Shown piece after piece: positions 6,124 through 6,306 of a DNA stretch of 6,306 nt (positions are counted from its first letter, which is position 1; the number at the start of each line of letters is the position of its first letter). Origin of the DNA: an uncultured Collinsella sp. (lineage in GTDB: Bacteria > Actinomycetota > Coriobacteriia > Coriobacteriales > Coriobacteriaceae); NCBI GenBank assembly GCA_958370325.1, contig CATXJW010000070.1, positions 1 through 6,306 on the forward strand, given 5' to 3'. Under the pieces are notes generated by a model, which made no database searches, had not been told where the DNA came from, and saw only the letters and a list, made by a program, of their open reading frames with translations. The translations under genes and the position numbers were made by a program.

Positions 6124-6129
6124 TTTATA
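6124..6129 (-). promoter_or_regulatory. Candidate -10 box of the ptsH promoter
   Basis: The minus strand reads TATAAA here, matching 5 of 6 consensus bases. No recognisable -35 box lies 16-18 bp upstream (6146-6153 gives only A-rich sequence), so an activator or an atypical promoter would be needed. Transcription would start near 6117, giving a leader of about 58 nt that contains the complete SD-sequestering structure. Confidence 0.35.
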
Positions 6130-6175
6130 TTAACTCACATCAAACGGTTTTTCATTGTGTTTCGCACGAATTGTT

Positions 6176-6197
6176 GGACAGATGTCGTTCGCTGTCC
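6176..6197. repeat. Inverted repeat GGACAG-N10-CTGTCC upstream of ptsH
   Basis: Perfect 6-bp arms (6176-6181 and 6192-6197) have centres 16 bp apart. The repeat lies about 70 bp upstream of the presumed ptsH start of transcription. Size and position would suit a dimeric regulator's binding site, but arms of this length also arise by chance in GC-rich DNA. The rest of 6110-6217 holds only a short GC-rich run around 6201-6217. Confidence 0.3.
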
Positions 6198-6217
6198 GCT
6201 CGCCTGCCGGGCGGGGC

Positions 6218-6306
6218 GGTTAAGTTTGCTGCTCTACAGTCCTGCGCAAGACGGAAAGCACATTAAGTGCTTTCCTTTGCGTGCGGAACTCGCGACAAAC
6301 TTAACC
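6218..6306. repeat. 89-bp imperfect palindrome at the window edge
   Basis: Perfect 11-bp outer arms GGTTAAGTTTG (6218-6228) and CAAACTTAACC (6296-6306) flank a nearly concentric inner hairpin, GGAAAGCAC (6253-6261) and GTGCTTTCC (6267-6275) with a 5-nt loop. Between them CGCAA (6245-6249) can pair with TTGCG (6277-6281) and TCC (6240-6242) with GGA (6285-6287). About 28 pairs can form in all, with internal loops. The element ends exactly where the window ends and may continue. It could be a miniature inverted-repeat element, a structured RNA, or a terminator of a gene outside the window; neither strand has a real U-tract after the inner stem. No ORF is supported in it. Confidence 0.6.

Noticed and set aside
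6075..6266. Plus-strand frame of 63 codons across the ptsH leader
   Set aside because: It crosses several inverted repeats, has no recognisable ribosome binding site, and its composition looks like random translation.

Overview
The window is a compact stretch of a high-GC bacterial chromosome with every recognisable gene on the minus strand. The style (GC-rich coding, HPr with the GLHMRPA active site, FruK-type kinases beside general PTS genes) suggests a member of the Coriobacteriia, perhaps Collinsella-like. That assignment is inference from general resemblance; no search was possible. Nothing looks recently transferred, and all five genes have intact reading frames.

Reading in the direction of transcription (right to left): 6059-6306 is a non-coding leader region. 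It holds a long imperfect palindrome at the window edge, a GGACAG/CTGTCC inverted repeat, a candidate -10 box, and a nested hairpin that would trap the ptsH ribosome binding site. Then come ptsH (HPr, 5795-6058) and ptsI (PTS Enzyme I, 3958-5661), with a weak terminator-like hairpin between them. Next is a PfkB-family sugar-phosphate kinase (2951-3883), 74 bp after ptsI and closed by a strong intrinsic terminator at 2891-2922. A paralogous kinase of the same length follows (1829-2761), with its own candidate promoter and its own terminator at 1759-1794. Then comes cca (tRNA CCA nucleotidyltransferase, 233-1627). The 5' part of a tRNA-Glu(CUC) gene runs off the left edge at position 1.

How the genes fit together: Enzyme I takes phosphate from PEP and passes it to HPr, which feeds the sugar-specific Enzyme II complexes encoded elsewhere. 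Sugars entering through the PTS arrive phosphorylated. The two FruK/LacC-type kinases are suited to adding the second phosphate (for example fructose-1-P to fructose-1,6-bisphosphate), which leads to glycolysis. ptsH-ptsI-kinase therefore reads as one sugar-uptake and entry operon, with the second kinase as a separately transcribed copy. cca and tRNA-Glu form an unrelated tRNA block downstream.

I found no clearly new system. The points most worth a second look are the RNA structures: the SD-sequestering leader of ptsH, the long palindrome at the right edge, and the hairpins at both junctions of the pts operon. Also notable is a shared substitution in the catalytic GAGD motif of both kinases.
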